Shown here: positions 34,720 to 43,114 of the stretch, piece after piece
How positions within the stretch are numbered: position 1 is the stretch's first letter
Layout: each line of letters starts with the position of its first letter
NCBI RefSeq assembly: GCF_902728235.1
Contig: NZ_CACVBO010000002.1
Location: 186,001-250,000, forward strand
DNA length: 64,000 nt
Reading direction: 5' to 3'
Origin: Lentimonas sp. CC4
GTDB taxonomy: Bacteria; Verrucomicrobiota; Verrucomicrobiia; Opitutales; Coraliomargaritaceae
Translations under genes and position numbers: made by a program
The notes under the pieces: generated by a model
The model's input: the letters and a program-made list of their open reading frames with translations, nothing else
Told to the model about the DNA's origin: nothing
Databases searched by the model: none

Positions 34720-36231
34720 ATGAAGATACTCACAAAAACACTTACCCTTTTCTGCAGCCTAGCGCTGCCTGCAACCTCTGCACTCGGTGCCGTTCCTGCA
34801 CCAAATATTGTCTTCATTTTAGTCGATGATCTAGGTTATGGCGATGTCGGCTTCAATGGCTCGACCTTTTACGAAACGCCACATATCGACGCACTCGCAC
34901 AGGGTGGTCTTATATTGGATAGTGCTTACATGTATCCGACCTGCTCGCCTTCGCGCACGGCGCTGGCCACTGGCAAACATTCATTTCGCACAGGTATCTA
35001 TACCGTTCCCGTGTTAGAAAAGGGCGACGATCAGGAGAACATCTTTTCTCGTTGGACCGTCGGCGAAGAGCATACCTTGTATAGTCAACCGATGGCTGAT
35101 GCGGGTTACCAGTCGATCTTTATCGGCAAGTGGCATTTGGTCGGCCCATATCCAGAGGAGGAGCTGTCGGCTGAGTGGCCGTTGACTGAAAAACTCAAGC
35201 AGCCCGATCCGTGGGCAGTGGACTGGGTGCCATACCATAAATCACCGGAGGGGCAGAAGTATTACCCAGAGGGACGCGGCTACTTGCAGAACATTGCAGG
35301 CACGTATCGCGGCGATCCAGCTCTGGAAATCGGTGGCTATAAGGGTGAAACCGGCGGTTACTTTTCGCCGTTCAATAATCCGTTTATGGACGAACGTGAG
35401 CCTAAGGATGAATGGTTGACTGATCACCTGACGACCAAGGCAATCGAATTTATGGATGCGCACAAAGAAGGGCCATTCTTCGTCGATCTGCATTACTACA
35501 CGGTGCATGCCCCGTTGCGTGCACGTAGTCCCGAACTTTTGAAGAAGTATATCGATAAACCAGGCGACCCGATTACGGGGCAGGGCACAGAGCGCGGCAA
35601 GCGTGGTGAGCACGAAGCCATGTATGCGACGATGATCGAATCGCTCGACGACAACGTCGGTCGCATCGTCGACTATCTAGATCAACATGACTTACGTGAG
35701 AACACAGTGATCGTCTTTAGCTCGGACAATGGGCAAAACAACAAACGCAACGACCTGCTACGTGGGTGCAAAGGTTACATCTATGAAGGCGGCATCAAGG
35801 TGCCGACCTTTGTCAATTGGCCAGGTAAGGTGACTGCACGTCGCAGTTCGACCACAGTCACGGCAGTGGACTTTTTTCCGACCTTGATGGATATTGCAGG
35901 CATTGATTACGATGGCTTGCTGGACGGGGAATCGTTTGCACCACTCTTTACCGCCGAAGATGAGACGCTACAGGAGCGTTCTCACTTCTGGCACATCGCC
36001 AGCCAGTATAAACACGGCGCGTGTTCAGTTGTTCGCAAAGGGAATTACAAGTTGATCCAGTTTCTGAAGGACGGCTCAGTGGAACTGTATGATCTGAAAG
36101 CTGATCCGAAAGAATCGAAGAACTTAGTTCAAACCAAGCCTGAGACCGCTGAAGCATTGCTCAGCGCACTCGTAGCGTGGCGCACCGCAAACGCCGTGCC
36201 ATTGCCGCCTGAATCTCCATTGGCGCATTAA
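34720..36231 (+). CDS. Secreted family S1 sulfatase
   Basis: 503 residues with signal peptide (1-23, TSALG), PNIVFILVDDLGYGDVGFNG, the formylglycine motif C75-S-P-S-R79 (YPTCSPSRTALATG), GKWHLVG, and FSSDNGQNNKRNDLLRGCKG as second metal site. Other marks are DFFPTLMDIAG and ELYDLKADPKESKNLVQ. It belongs to the arylsulfatase-A-like branch. The next sulfatase starts 30 bp downstream on the same strand, so they form a two-gene operon opposite GH110. Confidence 0.95.
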   Translation: MKILTKTLTLFCSLALPATSALGAVPAPNIVFILVDDLGYGDVGFNGSTFYETPHIDALAQGGLILDSAYMYPTCSPSRTALATGKHSFRTGIYTVPVLEKGDDQENIFSRWTVGEEHTLYSQPMADAGYQSIFIGKWHLVGPYPEEELSAEWPLTEKLKQPDPWAVDWVPYHKSPEGQKYYPEGRGYLQNIAGTYRGDPALEIGGYKGETGGYFSPFNNPFMDEREPKDEWLTDHLTTKAIEFMDAHKEGPFFVDLHYYTVHAPLRARSPELLKKYIDKPGDPITGQGTERGKRGEHEAMYATMIESLDDNVGRIVDYLDQHDLRENTVIVFSSDNGQNNKRNDLLRGCKGYIYEGGIKVPTFVNWPGKVTARRSSTTVTAVDFFPTLMDIAGIDYDGLLDGESFAPLFTAEDETLQERSHFWHIASQYKHGACSVVRKGNYKLIQFLKDGSVELYDLKADPKESKNLVQTKPETAEALLSALVAWRTANAVPLPPESPLAH

Positions 36232-36261
36232 TCGCAGATCCCTTCCCGCACCACACTACTT

Positions 36262-38100
36262 ATGAAATACTCCCCAACCTCTCTAGCGCTGTCTGCCTGT
36301 ATGATTCTCTCCGCAACTGCGGGGAGCCTGACCACGAACGGCGCGTCCGCCGTGCATACCAACTCAGTCTCGACCGAAACCAACGGCAAGAATCTGATTT
36401 GGATTATTACCGACGAGCATAATCTACGAACACTCGGTGTCTATCGCGATCTGTTGGACGCGAAGTATCCCAACGACCCCAAACAGGCAGAGATCTGGGG
36501 TGCGGGCAATGTCGTGGAGACGCCGAACCTGGATCACATTGCACGTAAGGGCGCCATCTTTACGAACATGCATGCCGCCACTCCGGTATGCACACCGTCA
36601 CGCGCTTCGATGTTTACTGGGATTTATGGTTCTCAACTCGGCCTGAAAAATAACTCCACCACAGTCAGTGATGGCAAGTTTCTCGATGATTCCTCGGTCA
36701 CTACGATTGCCGAAGTATTGAGAGATGCCGGTTATTGGACGACCTACATCGGCAAGTGGCACCTCAGTGGCACGGCCGCGGAGGACAACGATTGGTGGTC
36801 GCCCGGCTATCCTGCGCCGTATGACGAGCAGACCAACCCAGAGGGGAGTTTCCTACACCCAAGCTACGTCGAGATCTCCGATTATGGCTGGCAGGATCGT
36901 CGATGGATGTTTAACAACGGGCATGGTAAATACAAAGGGATCGATGCCGAAGGGAACCCGTATAACGCGAGCAATCGACCGAAGATCCAAGATCTGGACG
37001 GCGATGGTCAGTTCTTCCCTCAGGATCTAGACGATGTCGATGCCTTGGGGCACCCGATCTATGCCGATGATAAGTCCAAGTCTGTGAAATTTACCACGGA
37101 CTGGCTCTTTGACCGTGCGGTGGATGTTATCAAAAATCCTACGGATACACATGCTCCACGTGGCAATGATCCGTTCTTTATGGTGATCAGCATTCCCGAT
37201 CCGCACACGCCCGATAGTGCCAGAGAGCCCTATGCGTCGAACTACAACGACATGGATATTCAGATGCCGCATACCTTTCAGGATCCAAATTTCCCAGGAG
37301 GCGCTAGCCACCTGGATACGAATCCGAGCTGGATGAAGCCCGACGCAAAAGCCAATAAATCAAAGGGCGCCTATAAGAATCACGCGTCTGCGGTGGATGC
37401 ATTGAGCAATGGGCAAACACCCTATAAATTCCAGCTGTTTGATGATTTAAAGCAATATTTCGGCATGGTGGAAGCGATCGATTACAATATCGGTTTACTG
37501 GTTGATCAACTCGAAGCGCAAGGCGTGCTGGAAAATACCTTGATCATGTTCAGTGCGGATCACGGTGATCTACTCGGCGAACATGGACGTCTCAACAAGA
37601 GCTCGCCGTATGACATGTCTGTTGCGATTCCGTTTATCGTGGTCGATGGCAGTCAACTCACGGCGACGAAGAGCGACTCCGCTCCTATGATTCCAAGCGG
37701 CCTAGTCGTGGAAGCGGCTGCGACGAATGCAGATTGGCTGGAGACATTTCTGAGGCTTTTGGATGTGACTGATATTCCCAAGAATCAAGGGCGCGATCTT
37801 ACGCCGCTACTCAGCGCAACGCCGCCGCAGGTCTGGGACGATATTGCGGTGGTCGAGCAGGGCTACTGGATCGCAGCGATCAGTAGACGCTACAAGTTGG
37901 TGATCGATAATTCAGCAAAAGGCGACGTCTGGCTATTTGATTTGGATCTCGATCCTGACGAATTCATTAACCGCCTCAATGATCCCGCTTACCACGAGAT
38001 CGTCAAGAAGCTGGCTCAAGGCATCAAAGACGGAATGCAGGCGCATGGTATCGGCGCGAGTAAGATCAAGTTGAAAGTCAATGCGTTGCTGGCGAAATGA
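36262..38100 (+). CDS. Secreted family S1 sulfatase, long form
   Basis: 612 residues, about 100 more than most neighbours. Signal peptide 1-21. The start is KNLIWIITDEHNLRTLGVYR (Glu-His instead of the usual Asp-Asp/Asp-Met after the first Asp), followed by a 30-residue insert before the formylglycine motif C110-T-P-S-R114 (TPVCTPSRASMFTG). GKWHLSG, SIPDPHTPDSAREPY and FSADHGDLLGEHGRLNKSS follow. The ITDEH and LGEHG pattern resembles choline-sulfatase/N-sulfoglucosamine-like S1 members. An Asp-rich stretch (DLDGDGQFFPQDLDDVD) around residue 245 may bind calcium. Second gene of an operon with the sulfatase at 34720. Confidence 0.94.
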   Translation: MKYSPTSLALSACMILSATAGSLTTNGASAVHTNSVSTETNGKNLIWIITDEHNLRTLGVYRDLLDAKYPNDPKQAEIWGAGNVVETPNLDHIARKGAIFTNMHAATPVCTPSRASMFTGIYGSQLGLKNNSTTVSDGKFLDDSSVTTIAEVLRDAGYWTTYIGKWHLSGTAAEDNDWWSPGYPAPYDEQTNPEGSFLHPSYVEISDYGWQDRRWMFNNGHGKYKGIDAEGNPYNASNRPKIQDLDGDGQFFPQDLDDVDALGHPIYADDKSKSVKFTTDWLFDRAVDVIKNPTDTHAPRGNDPFFMVISIPDPHTPDSAREPYASNYNDMDIQMPHTFQDPNFPGGASHLDTNPSWMKPDAKANKSKGAYKNHASAVDALSNGQTPYKFQLFDDLKQYFGMVEAIDYNIGLLVDQLEAQGVLENTLIMFSADHGDLLGEHGRLNKSSPYDMSVAIPFIVVDGSQLTATKSDSAPMIPSGLVVEAAATNADWLETFLRLLDVTDIPKNQGRDLTPLLSATPPQVWDDIAVVEQGYWIAAISRRYKLVIDNSAKGDVWLFDLDLDPDEFINRLNDPAYHEIVKKLAQGIKDGMQAHGIGASKIKLKVNALLAK

Positions 38101-38223
38101 TTGACCTACAACCGCTTCGCTAGAGAGCCCTTCGGGCGAGTTTTGGGAGTTCCTTCCTTTACGAGGCATATCCTTATACACATCTTTGCCCGTTTAAATT
38201 GACGCTATGAATGCACTATTTAA

Positions 38224-38276
38224 AGCTCCTCCCCTGCGAAGGGGAGGTGGCTCGGTCTGCCGAGACGGAGGGGTTT
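38224..38276 (+). repeat. Left inverted repeat of the DUF559 module (two hairpins)
   Basis: Two adjacent hairpins: CCTCCCC TGCGAA GGGGAGG and CTCGG TCTG CCGAG. The 53-bp unit recurs inverted at 38735-38787. Confidence 0.85.
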
Positions 38277-38314
38277 CGCTGGTAATGTCCATCCCTTGAT
38301 CTAATCTGTAAGGT

Positions 38315-38692
38315 ATGTCTGTTGGTGACCAAGAGCGACTCAACAACTTGCCTGCACTAAAGCATTTCCGTAGAAAACTACGGAGTCATATGACGCCTGC
38401 TGAGGCAAAACTCTGGACTTACCTGAAAGGCAAGCAACTCGAAGGTCGAAAGTTTCGTCGCCAGCATAGTGTCAGCCAGTATATTTTGGATTTTTACTGT
38501 CCAGCATCAAAGCTGGCTATTGAACTGGACGGGCAGGCGCATAACAGCGCGATGGCTGCCGAATACGACCACGAACGCACACTCTTTCTTCAAGCGACAG
38601 GCATTCAAGTGATTCGATTTGAAAACAAGACAGTCTTCGACCAACCAGAGTGGGTATTAGAACAGATTCGAACGGCAGTTAACATAAGCTGA
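38315..38692 (+). CDS. DUF559 (Vsr-like PD-(D/E)XK) endonuclease domain protein
   Basis: 125 residues, cytoplasmic. It has the DUF559 signatures LRSHMTPAEAKLWTYLKGKQ, GRKFRRQHSVSQYILDFYCP, KLAIELDGQAH and IQVIRFEN. The fold is related to very-short-patch-repair endonucleases, with putative catalytic Asp in ILDFYC and Glu-Leu-Asp in AIELDG. Function of DUF559 proteins is not established. The gene is enclosed by 53-bp inverted repeats, the arrangement seen for genes travelling with REP-like elements. It lies between a sulfatase operon and the GPH symporter and has no evident metabolic link to them. Confidence 0.9.
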   Translation: MSVGDQERLNNLPALKHFRRKLRSHMTPAEAKLWTYLKGKQLEGRKFRRQHSVSQYILDFYCPASKLAIELDGQAHNSAMAAEYDHERTLFLQATGIQVIRFENKTVFDQPEWVLEQIRTAVNIS

Positions 38693-38734
38693 GGCTGGGC
38701 CCAAACCCCTTCCGACTCGCTCAAGCAACTGTAA

Positions 38735-38787
38735 AAACCCCTCCGACCCCGCAGACGGGGCCACCTCCCCTTCGCAGGGGAGGAGCT
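38735..38787 (-). repeat. Right inverted repeat of the DUF559 module (two hairpins)
   Basis: Reverse complement of the 38224 unit. The first hairpin is identical. The second is CCCCG TCTG CGGGG instead of CTCGG TCTG CCGAG, so both sides of the stem changed together and pairing is kept. Confidence 0.85.
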
Positions 38788-38850
38788 GTCAATTGCCCGT
38801 AAATTACGTAAAATTGGAAATACAAACTTGTGTCTAAGGATATGCTTACC

Positions 38851-38880
38851 AAGGGAAGGTGGCTCGGTCTGCCGAGACGG
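38851..38880 (+). repeat. Partial third copy of the DUF559-module repeat
   Basis: GGTGGCTCGGTCTGCCGAG plus ACGG is preserved, followed by unrelated sequence. The first hairpin is mostly missing. It lies between the right repeat and the GPH symporter gene. Confidence 0.7.
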
Positions 38881-38966
38881 CATGCGCCGCCGTAGCCTTG
38901 GCGTAGGAGGTAGGAGTGAAGGTTTGTCTGCCGATCCAAGGCGACTTTCTGAAAGGTTACGGAAGA

Positions 38967-40406
38967 CTAGGATGAGGTCTCCTCAGTCGCGAGATCTGCC
39001 AGCTTACGGCGGCGCTCTAGGCGCGTGCGGATTGCGTAGGCTTTGTTTTCAGTGATCGGATAGTGATAGAGTAGGATGAAGCCGAGAATCAAGGCGCAGG
39101 CAGGGATCAAGCAATACATAATGCGAATCGCGAAGATGGTGTCCGAGGATTGATTCGCGCCGAGGTCGGCATCGAAGCCGCATCCATTGAGGATGAAGCC
39201 TGAAATAATCAGCGCGCCTGAAATCCCAAGCTTGCCGATCCAACTATGAAATGCGCTGAACATACCTTCCTGCCGTTCACCGCTCTTTAGTTCTTCATAA
39301 TCGACGACATCTGGTATCATCGCCTGAATAAGAGTCCATACTGCGATGAGGCAAAAGGCTTGTATAAAGTTTGGCAGGAGTGCGAGGTAGGGGGACTCGG
39401 GCGTGTAGCAAAACCATTTGAGGATGTCGCCTACGAAAGCGAGCGCGAGCGCGGCGAGCAAGGTCTTGCGTTTGCCGATTCGTTTGGCTGCGTAAGCCAT
39501 AACGGGTATGCCGAGTAGGCCGCCGATCTGAGCGGCATAGCCACAAAATGTGAGCACCATGCCTGCGCTGGTGCTTCTGGTTCCGTCGAATACGTGATAA
39601 ATAGTCAGGTAATAGCTCAAGTTGCTGACCATCGTGAGCCCGAATAACATGACTGCCGTGACTGCGATGAGTATGATGAAAGGCCGATTCTGTAAGGTAT
39701 GCCGACTACTCTCGATGATACCTATTTTTTTGCCAGAGCGCTTCTTTAGCAATTTTTGAAAGGTCGGATGCTCTTTACAGGCAAAGACTGGGATCAAGGT
39801 AAATAGTAGCACGACTACTCCTAGCCCCATGCTCGTATAGCGCATGCCTACGGCCATGTCATCAAAGCAGTCGAGCGTTACGATCATGAACAAGCTGGAG
39901 CTAAGGAAGCCTCCCGCCTTCGACATGACTGCTTGGTAGGCCATCACACTGGTGCGCTCGTGATAGTCGGGGGTCAACTCCATCCCCAGTGCACTGTAGG
40001 GCACGGAGAAGATACTCATCCCCATGAATAAAAATAAGGTGGTGCAAGTGAACCAAATTAGACTACCGCTAGGCGTGAGATCGCGCGGCACCATCCAGAT
40101 CGCAATAAAACCGACTGCGCAAAGAATACTGGACGCTGCGATCCAAGGTCGCCGCCGTCCGAAACGCGAGCGGGTGCTGTCGGTCATATAGCCGACGATC
40201 GGATCAGTAATCGCATCGAGAATGCGGGAGGCACCCAGAGACAACCCAATCAAGCGCGGATCGACGCCCAATATATCATTAAAGATGGGGTTAGCCATCT
40301 GATTGAGGGTGTTCATTTGCAGGCGTTGAGACGACATGCCCAAGCCGTAGCCCACCTTTTGAGTCGTAGAGACTTTATCCTCTGGCTTAGTGATATGATG
40401 CTTCAC
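38967..40406 (-). CDS. GPH-family sugar:cation symporter (MelB-like MFS)
   Basis: 479 residues, about 12 hydrophobic segments. GPH signatures: KVGYGLGMSSQRLQM at the N-terminus, SRILDAITDPIVGYMTDSTR with GRRRPWIAASS, FSVPYSALGMELTPDYHERT, and IPDVVDYEELKSGERQEGMF in the second half. The family imports mono- and disaccharides or hexuronides with Na+ or H+. It is the last gene of a minus-strand run: sulfatase 44024, esterase, sulfatase 41679, XylR-type regulator, this transporter (30 bp after the regulator). Galactose or a galactoside is the likely cargo by context. Confidence 0.93.
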   Translation of the reverse strand: MKHHITKPEDKVSTTQKVGYGLGMSSQRLQMNTLNQMANPIFNDILGVDPRLIGLSLGASRILDAITDPIVGYMTDSTRSRFGRRRPWIAASSILCAVGFIAIWMVPRDLTPSGSLIWFTCTTLFLFMGMSIFSVPYSALGMELTPDYHERTSVMAYQAVMSKAGGFLSSSLFMIVTLDCFDDMAVGMRYTSMGLGVVVLLFTLIPVFACKEHPTFQKLLKKRSGKKIGIIESSRHTLQNRPFIILIAVTAVMLFGLTMVSNLSYYLTIYHVFDGTRSTSAGMVLTFCGYAAQIGGLLGIPVMAYAAKRIGKRKTLLAALALAFVGDILKWFCYTPESPYLALLPNFIQAFCLIAVWTLIQAMIPDVVDYEELKSGERQEGMFSAFHSWIGKLGISGALIISGFILNGCGFDADLGANQSSDTIFAIRIMYCLIPACALILGFILLYHYPITENKAYAIRTRLERRRKLADLATEETSS

Positions 40407-40436
40407 GAGTCGGAAGTGTGCCCGAGGCCAGATCTA

Positions 40437-41606
40437 TTAATTTGAAGCCCCTTGTCCCTGTGAACGAAACTGCTTTCGGTAATCACGGGGAGTCATGCCA
40501 GTCGTTTTCTTAAACACATGGGTCAGATAGTTGTAAGTGGCATAGCCACAGACCTCCGCGATGTTTTGCATTTGCATATCGGTCTCGGCGAGGAGTCGGC
40601 GGGCTTTGTCGATTCGGATACGGCGAATTTCGTCCACTGGAGAATGGCCGAATGCCTGCTGGAAATGTCGCTCCAGTGATCTTCGAGCCATCGGGACTGC
40701 GCGCAAAATATCGTCTGTTGTAATCGGCTCGAAGGCGTGTTCGCGGATGTAGGAGACGACTTGTAATAACTTTGGATCTCTGACTGCGAGGGTATCGGTC
40801 GATAGCCGATCCATCACACCGAGCGGCGGAATATATGTAACATCGATCGGCACGGTCTCTCCCTTCATTTGACGATGCAATGTCTTCGCTGCTTGATAGC
40901 CGATTGTTTCAGTGGGGCCGAGCACGCCTGACAGTGAAGGGAAGCAGGCGTGTGAGAGGAGCTCATCGTAGCTGCCACTGAGCACTGCCACATCATGCGG
41001 CACGGAGATGTTTGCCGCCATGCAGCAGTCCACCACAGCACGCGCGTAACCATGCCCCCAGACTAAGACGCCGACCGGTTTCGTGAGGCCTTGCAGCCAC
41101 TCGGTGATCGTTTCGTGTAGGTTCGGCTGGTCTTTCTGTAATTTCAGGGCCGTCAAGGAGAGGCCGTGCGATTCGACGGCTTCTTCAAAGGCTTTTGCAT
41201 ACCAAACTGGATTCGGCATATTCGTGGGGCCGACAAACGCAATATTGCGCAGTCCACGATCGAGGAAATGCTGTGCAGCCATTTTGGTGCTGGCACGGTC
41301 GTCGGTCCGAATGCAGGGCGCGACGGGGTCAGGGAGTGGGTTGTCTGAAACATCCACAGCATGCAGCCCTAGCTTTTTGATCTCACTCGCCAGTTTTGGT
41401 GTGTCGATGCGTGTAATGACACCATCGCCACGCCATCCTTTGGGGATATCTTCTAGAGAGTTGTTTCGCTTCGAATTAATCCACACATGCCATGGGCCTA
41501 CTTCATTGGCGTAGGATAGAATGCCTTTGAGGATTTTTCGGGCCCAACCACTTGAGGGGTCGAGGAGAATAGCGACTTGGGGTATTTTTCGGTCGAATTG
41601 CTTCAC
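40437..41606 (-). CDS. XylR-type transcriptional regulator (LacI-like sensor + AraC HTH)
   Basis: The frame opens at TTG 41642, but GTG 41606 (VKQFDRKIPQVAILLDPSSG) is a more natural start, leaving an inverted repeat just upstream. Residues ~10-270 form a periplasmic-binding-protein-like sensor (PSSGWARKILKGILSYANE, RGLRNIAFVGPTNMPNPVWY, DVAVLSGSYDELLSHACFP, GPTETIGYQAAKTLHRQMKG) as in XylR, which binds a sugar. Residues ~285-385 are the AraC double HTH (DEIRRIRIDKARRLLAETDM, ICGYATYNYLTHVFKKTTG type). XylR-type proteins normally activate sugar genes in response to ligand. It is the only intact regulator of glycan type in the window and the best candidate for the shared ~30-bp motif. Confidence 0.92.
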   Translation of the reverse strand: MKQFDRKIPQVAILLDPSSGWARKILKGILSYANEVGPWHVWINSKRNNSLEDIPKGWRGDGVITRIDTPKLASEIKKLGLHAVDVSDNPLPDPVAPCIRTDDRASTKMAAQHFLDRGLRNIAFVGPTNMPNPVWYAKAFEEAVESHGLSLTALKLQKDQPNLHETITEWLQGLTKPVGVLVWGHGYARAVVDCCMAANISVPHDVAVLSGSYDELLSHACFPSLSGVLGPTETIGYQAAKTLHRQMKGETVPIDVTYIPPLGVMDRLSTDTLAVRDPKLLQVVSYIREHAFEPITTDDILRAVPMARRSLERHFQQAFGHSPVDEIRRIRIDKARRLLAETDMQMQNIAEVCGYATYNYLTHVFKKTTGMTPRDYRKQFRSQGQGASN

Positions 41607-41616
41607 GTGGCGAGAT

Positions 41617-41640
41617 AGTGCAACTTGTATATACAATTGC
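41617..41640. promoter_or_regulatory. Palindrome upstream of the XylR-type regulator
   Basis: TTGTATATACAA (perfect 12-bp palindrome) flanked by TGCAA and TTGCA, with a one-base asymmetry. It lies 11 bp upstream of the preferred GTG start, a good position for autoregulation. It differs from the 30-bp family. Confidence 0.5.
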
Positions 41641-41678
41641 AAATCCTATGTGGTTCTAAATTGGAAAGAAAAGAGACG

Positions 41679-43103
41679 CTATAGATTGACTCCGCTCCCT
41701 TGCATACTCGCGTCGTTTGACCACAAAATATACCACGGGTCGTTCGTTCGCACTTGAAAGGCTTTAATCTGATCTTTGAGCGATTCGAGCATGGCTGCGG
41801 ATTGTGGATCGTCTGCCAAGTTGATCAGTTCGTTGGGGTCATTTGATAGGTCGTAGAGTTCAAATTCTTTGCGGTGCAGGAAGTCTTCGACCTTACGGTT
41901 GCCGTAGTATTCGTTGCCGGAGCGGTGGACCTGCTGCCATGTGGACGCGGCCCAGAGGTCGGACGCGAAGGGATAGGATAGGCCGTAGGCGATATTCCAG
42001 ATCAGCTTATAGTCGCCGTTACGCACCACGCGCATCGGGTAATACATCGTGAGTTCATGGAAGTTGTGAGACGCATATATTTCATCCCATCCGTTGGCAT
42101 CCGATTCGTTGAGAATCGGTAGAATGGAGCGACCGTGGAAGGCATCCGCGCTGTAGGCGACATCGGCATAGTCGAGAATGGTGGGTGTGAGGTCGGCCCA
42201 TGTGATCATGGCCTGATTGACCAAACCGGCCGCATCATTTTGAGGATCCATTACGATGCATGGCAATTGGATGCCAGGTTCATAAACGGTGGTTTTGGCT
42301 CCGGGAAAGGCCATGCCGTTGTCGGAGATATAAATAATCAGCGTGTTTTCTGATTTTCCTGCATCTTCCAGCAGTGTCTGTAATTTACCGAGGCCTTGGT
42401 CGATTCGCGAAATGGATTGGTAGTATTGAGCGATCTCGGCGCGGGACTCCGGGCTGTCGGGCATGAACGCGGGCACAAGCACTTCGGCAGGATCATATTT
42501 GATTTGTGTTTCGCCGGGGTAGGGCTCGGTTTTGTTGCCGAAAGAATTCGGGTCGCTCCAGACTTCTGGAGTGAAGGGGTTCCCGCGATGCGGGTCATCT
42601 GGGCAGAAGTAGAGGAAGAAGGGTGCGTCCTGGTTGATGACGTCCTTACACGCTTCAGCCATTTCGATGGTGCTGCGTGGATCGGCTTCGAGCGTGGTAT
42701 CGAAATGATAGACGGCTTCTGGCGCGACGTGGTATTTGCCAACACGAGCGGTTTGATAGCCCGCAGCTTCCAGCAGCACAGGCAGGGAATCGACGCCATC
42801 AAACGTGCTGAAGTGGTGGTAATCATGCACGTGGCCATAGGATCCTGTCGCATGGCCGTATTTACCCGTCAGGATGACGGAGCGACTGGCGGCACAACTG
42901 GCGCTAGTGCAGTAGGCATTCGTGAAGCGCACGCCGTTCTCTGCCAGCTTGTCCATGTTCGGCGTTTGAATGACGGGATTACCATAGCAACCGAGGGCAT
43001 CCATGCCGTGGTCGTCGGTGACGAATAAAATGATGTTGGGCTTCTGGGCAGCGGAGAGTTGAACGCTGAGGGCGGCCAAGAGTAGGGGAATGATGTAACG
43101 CAT
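41679..43103 (-). CDS. Secreted family S1 sulfatase with C-x-A-x-R active-site motif
   Basis: 474 residues with signal peptide (1-19, SAAQ), KPNIILFVTDDHGMDALGCY, GKYHVAPEAVYHF, YISDNGMAFPGAKTTVYEPG and ELYDLSNDPNELINLADDP. The active-site motif is C70-A-A-S-R74 (TSASCAASRSVILTG): Ala replaces the usual Pro at the +2 position. This variant is known among S1 sulfatases of the heparan-N-sulfatase-like branch and should still be matured. It is 11 bp downstream of the SGNH esterase gene in a minus-strand operon. Confidence 0.94.
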   Translation of the reverse strand: MRYIIPLLLAALSVQLSAAQKPNIILFVTDDHGMDALGCYGNPVIQTPNMDKLAENGVRFTNAYCTSASCAASRSVILTGKYGHATGSYGHVHDYHHFSTFDGVDSLPVLLEAAGYQTARVGKYHVAPEAVYHFDTTLEADPRSTIEMAEACKDVINQDAPFFLYFCPDDPHRGNPFTPEVWSDPNSFGNKTEPYPGETQIKYDPAEVLVPAFMPDSPESRAEIAQYYQSISRIDQGLGKLQTLLEDAGKSENTLIIYISDNGMAFPGAKTTVYEPGIQLPCIVMDPQNDAAGLVNQAMITWADLTPTILDYADVAYSADAFHGRSILPILNESDANGWDEIYASHNFHELTMYYPMRVVRNGDYKLIWNIAYGLSYPFASDLWAASTWQQVHRSGNEYYGNRKVEDFLHRKEFELYDLSNDPNELINLADDPQSAAMLESLKDQIKAFQVRTNDPWYILWSNDASMQGSGVNL

Positions 43104-43114
43104 AGTAGGGTAGC

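Noticed and set aside
38224-38880. CRISPR-like or tandem direct repeat at the hairpin units
   Set aside because: Only two inverted copies and one partial copy, with no regular spacers; this is a REP-like inverted arrangement.
42396-43028. 210-residue plus-strand frame opposite the sulfatase at 41679
   Set aside because: Antisense shadow; no recognisable domain or ribosome-binding site.
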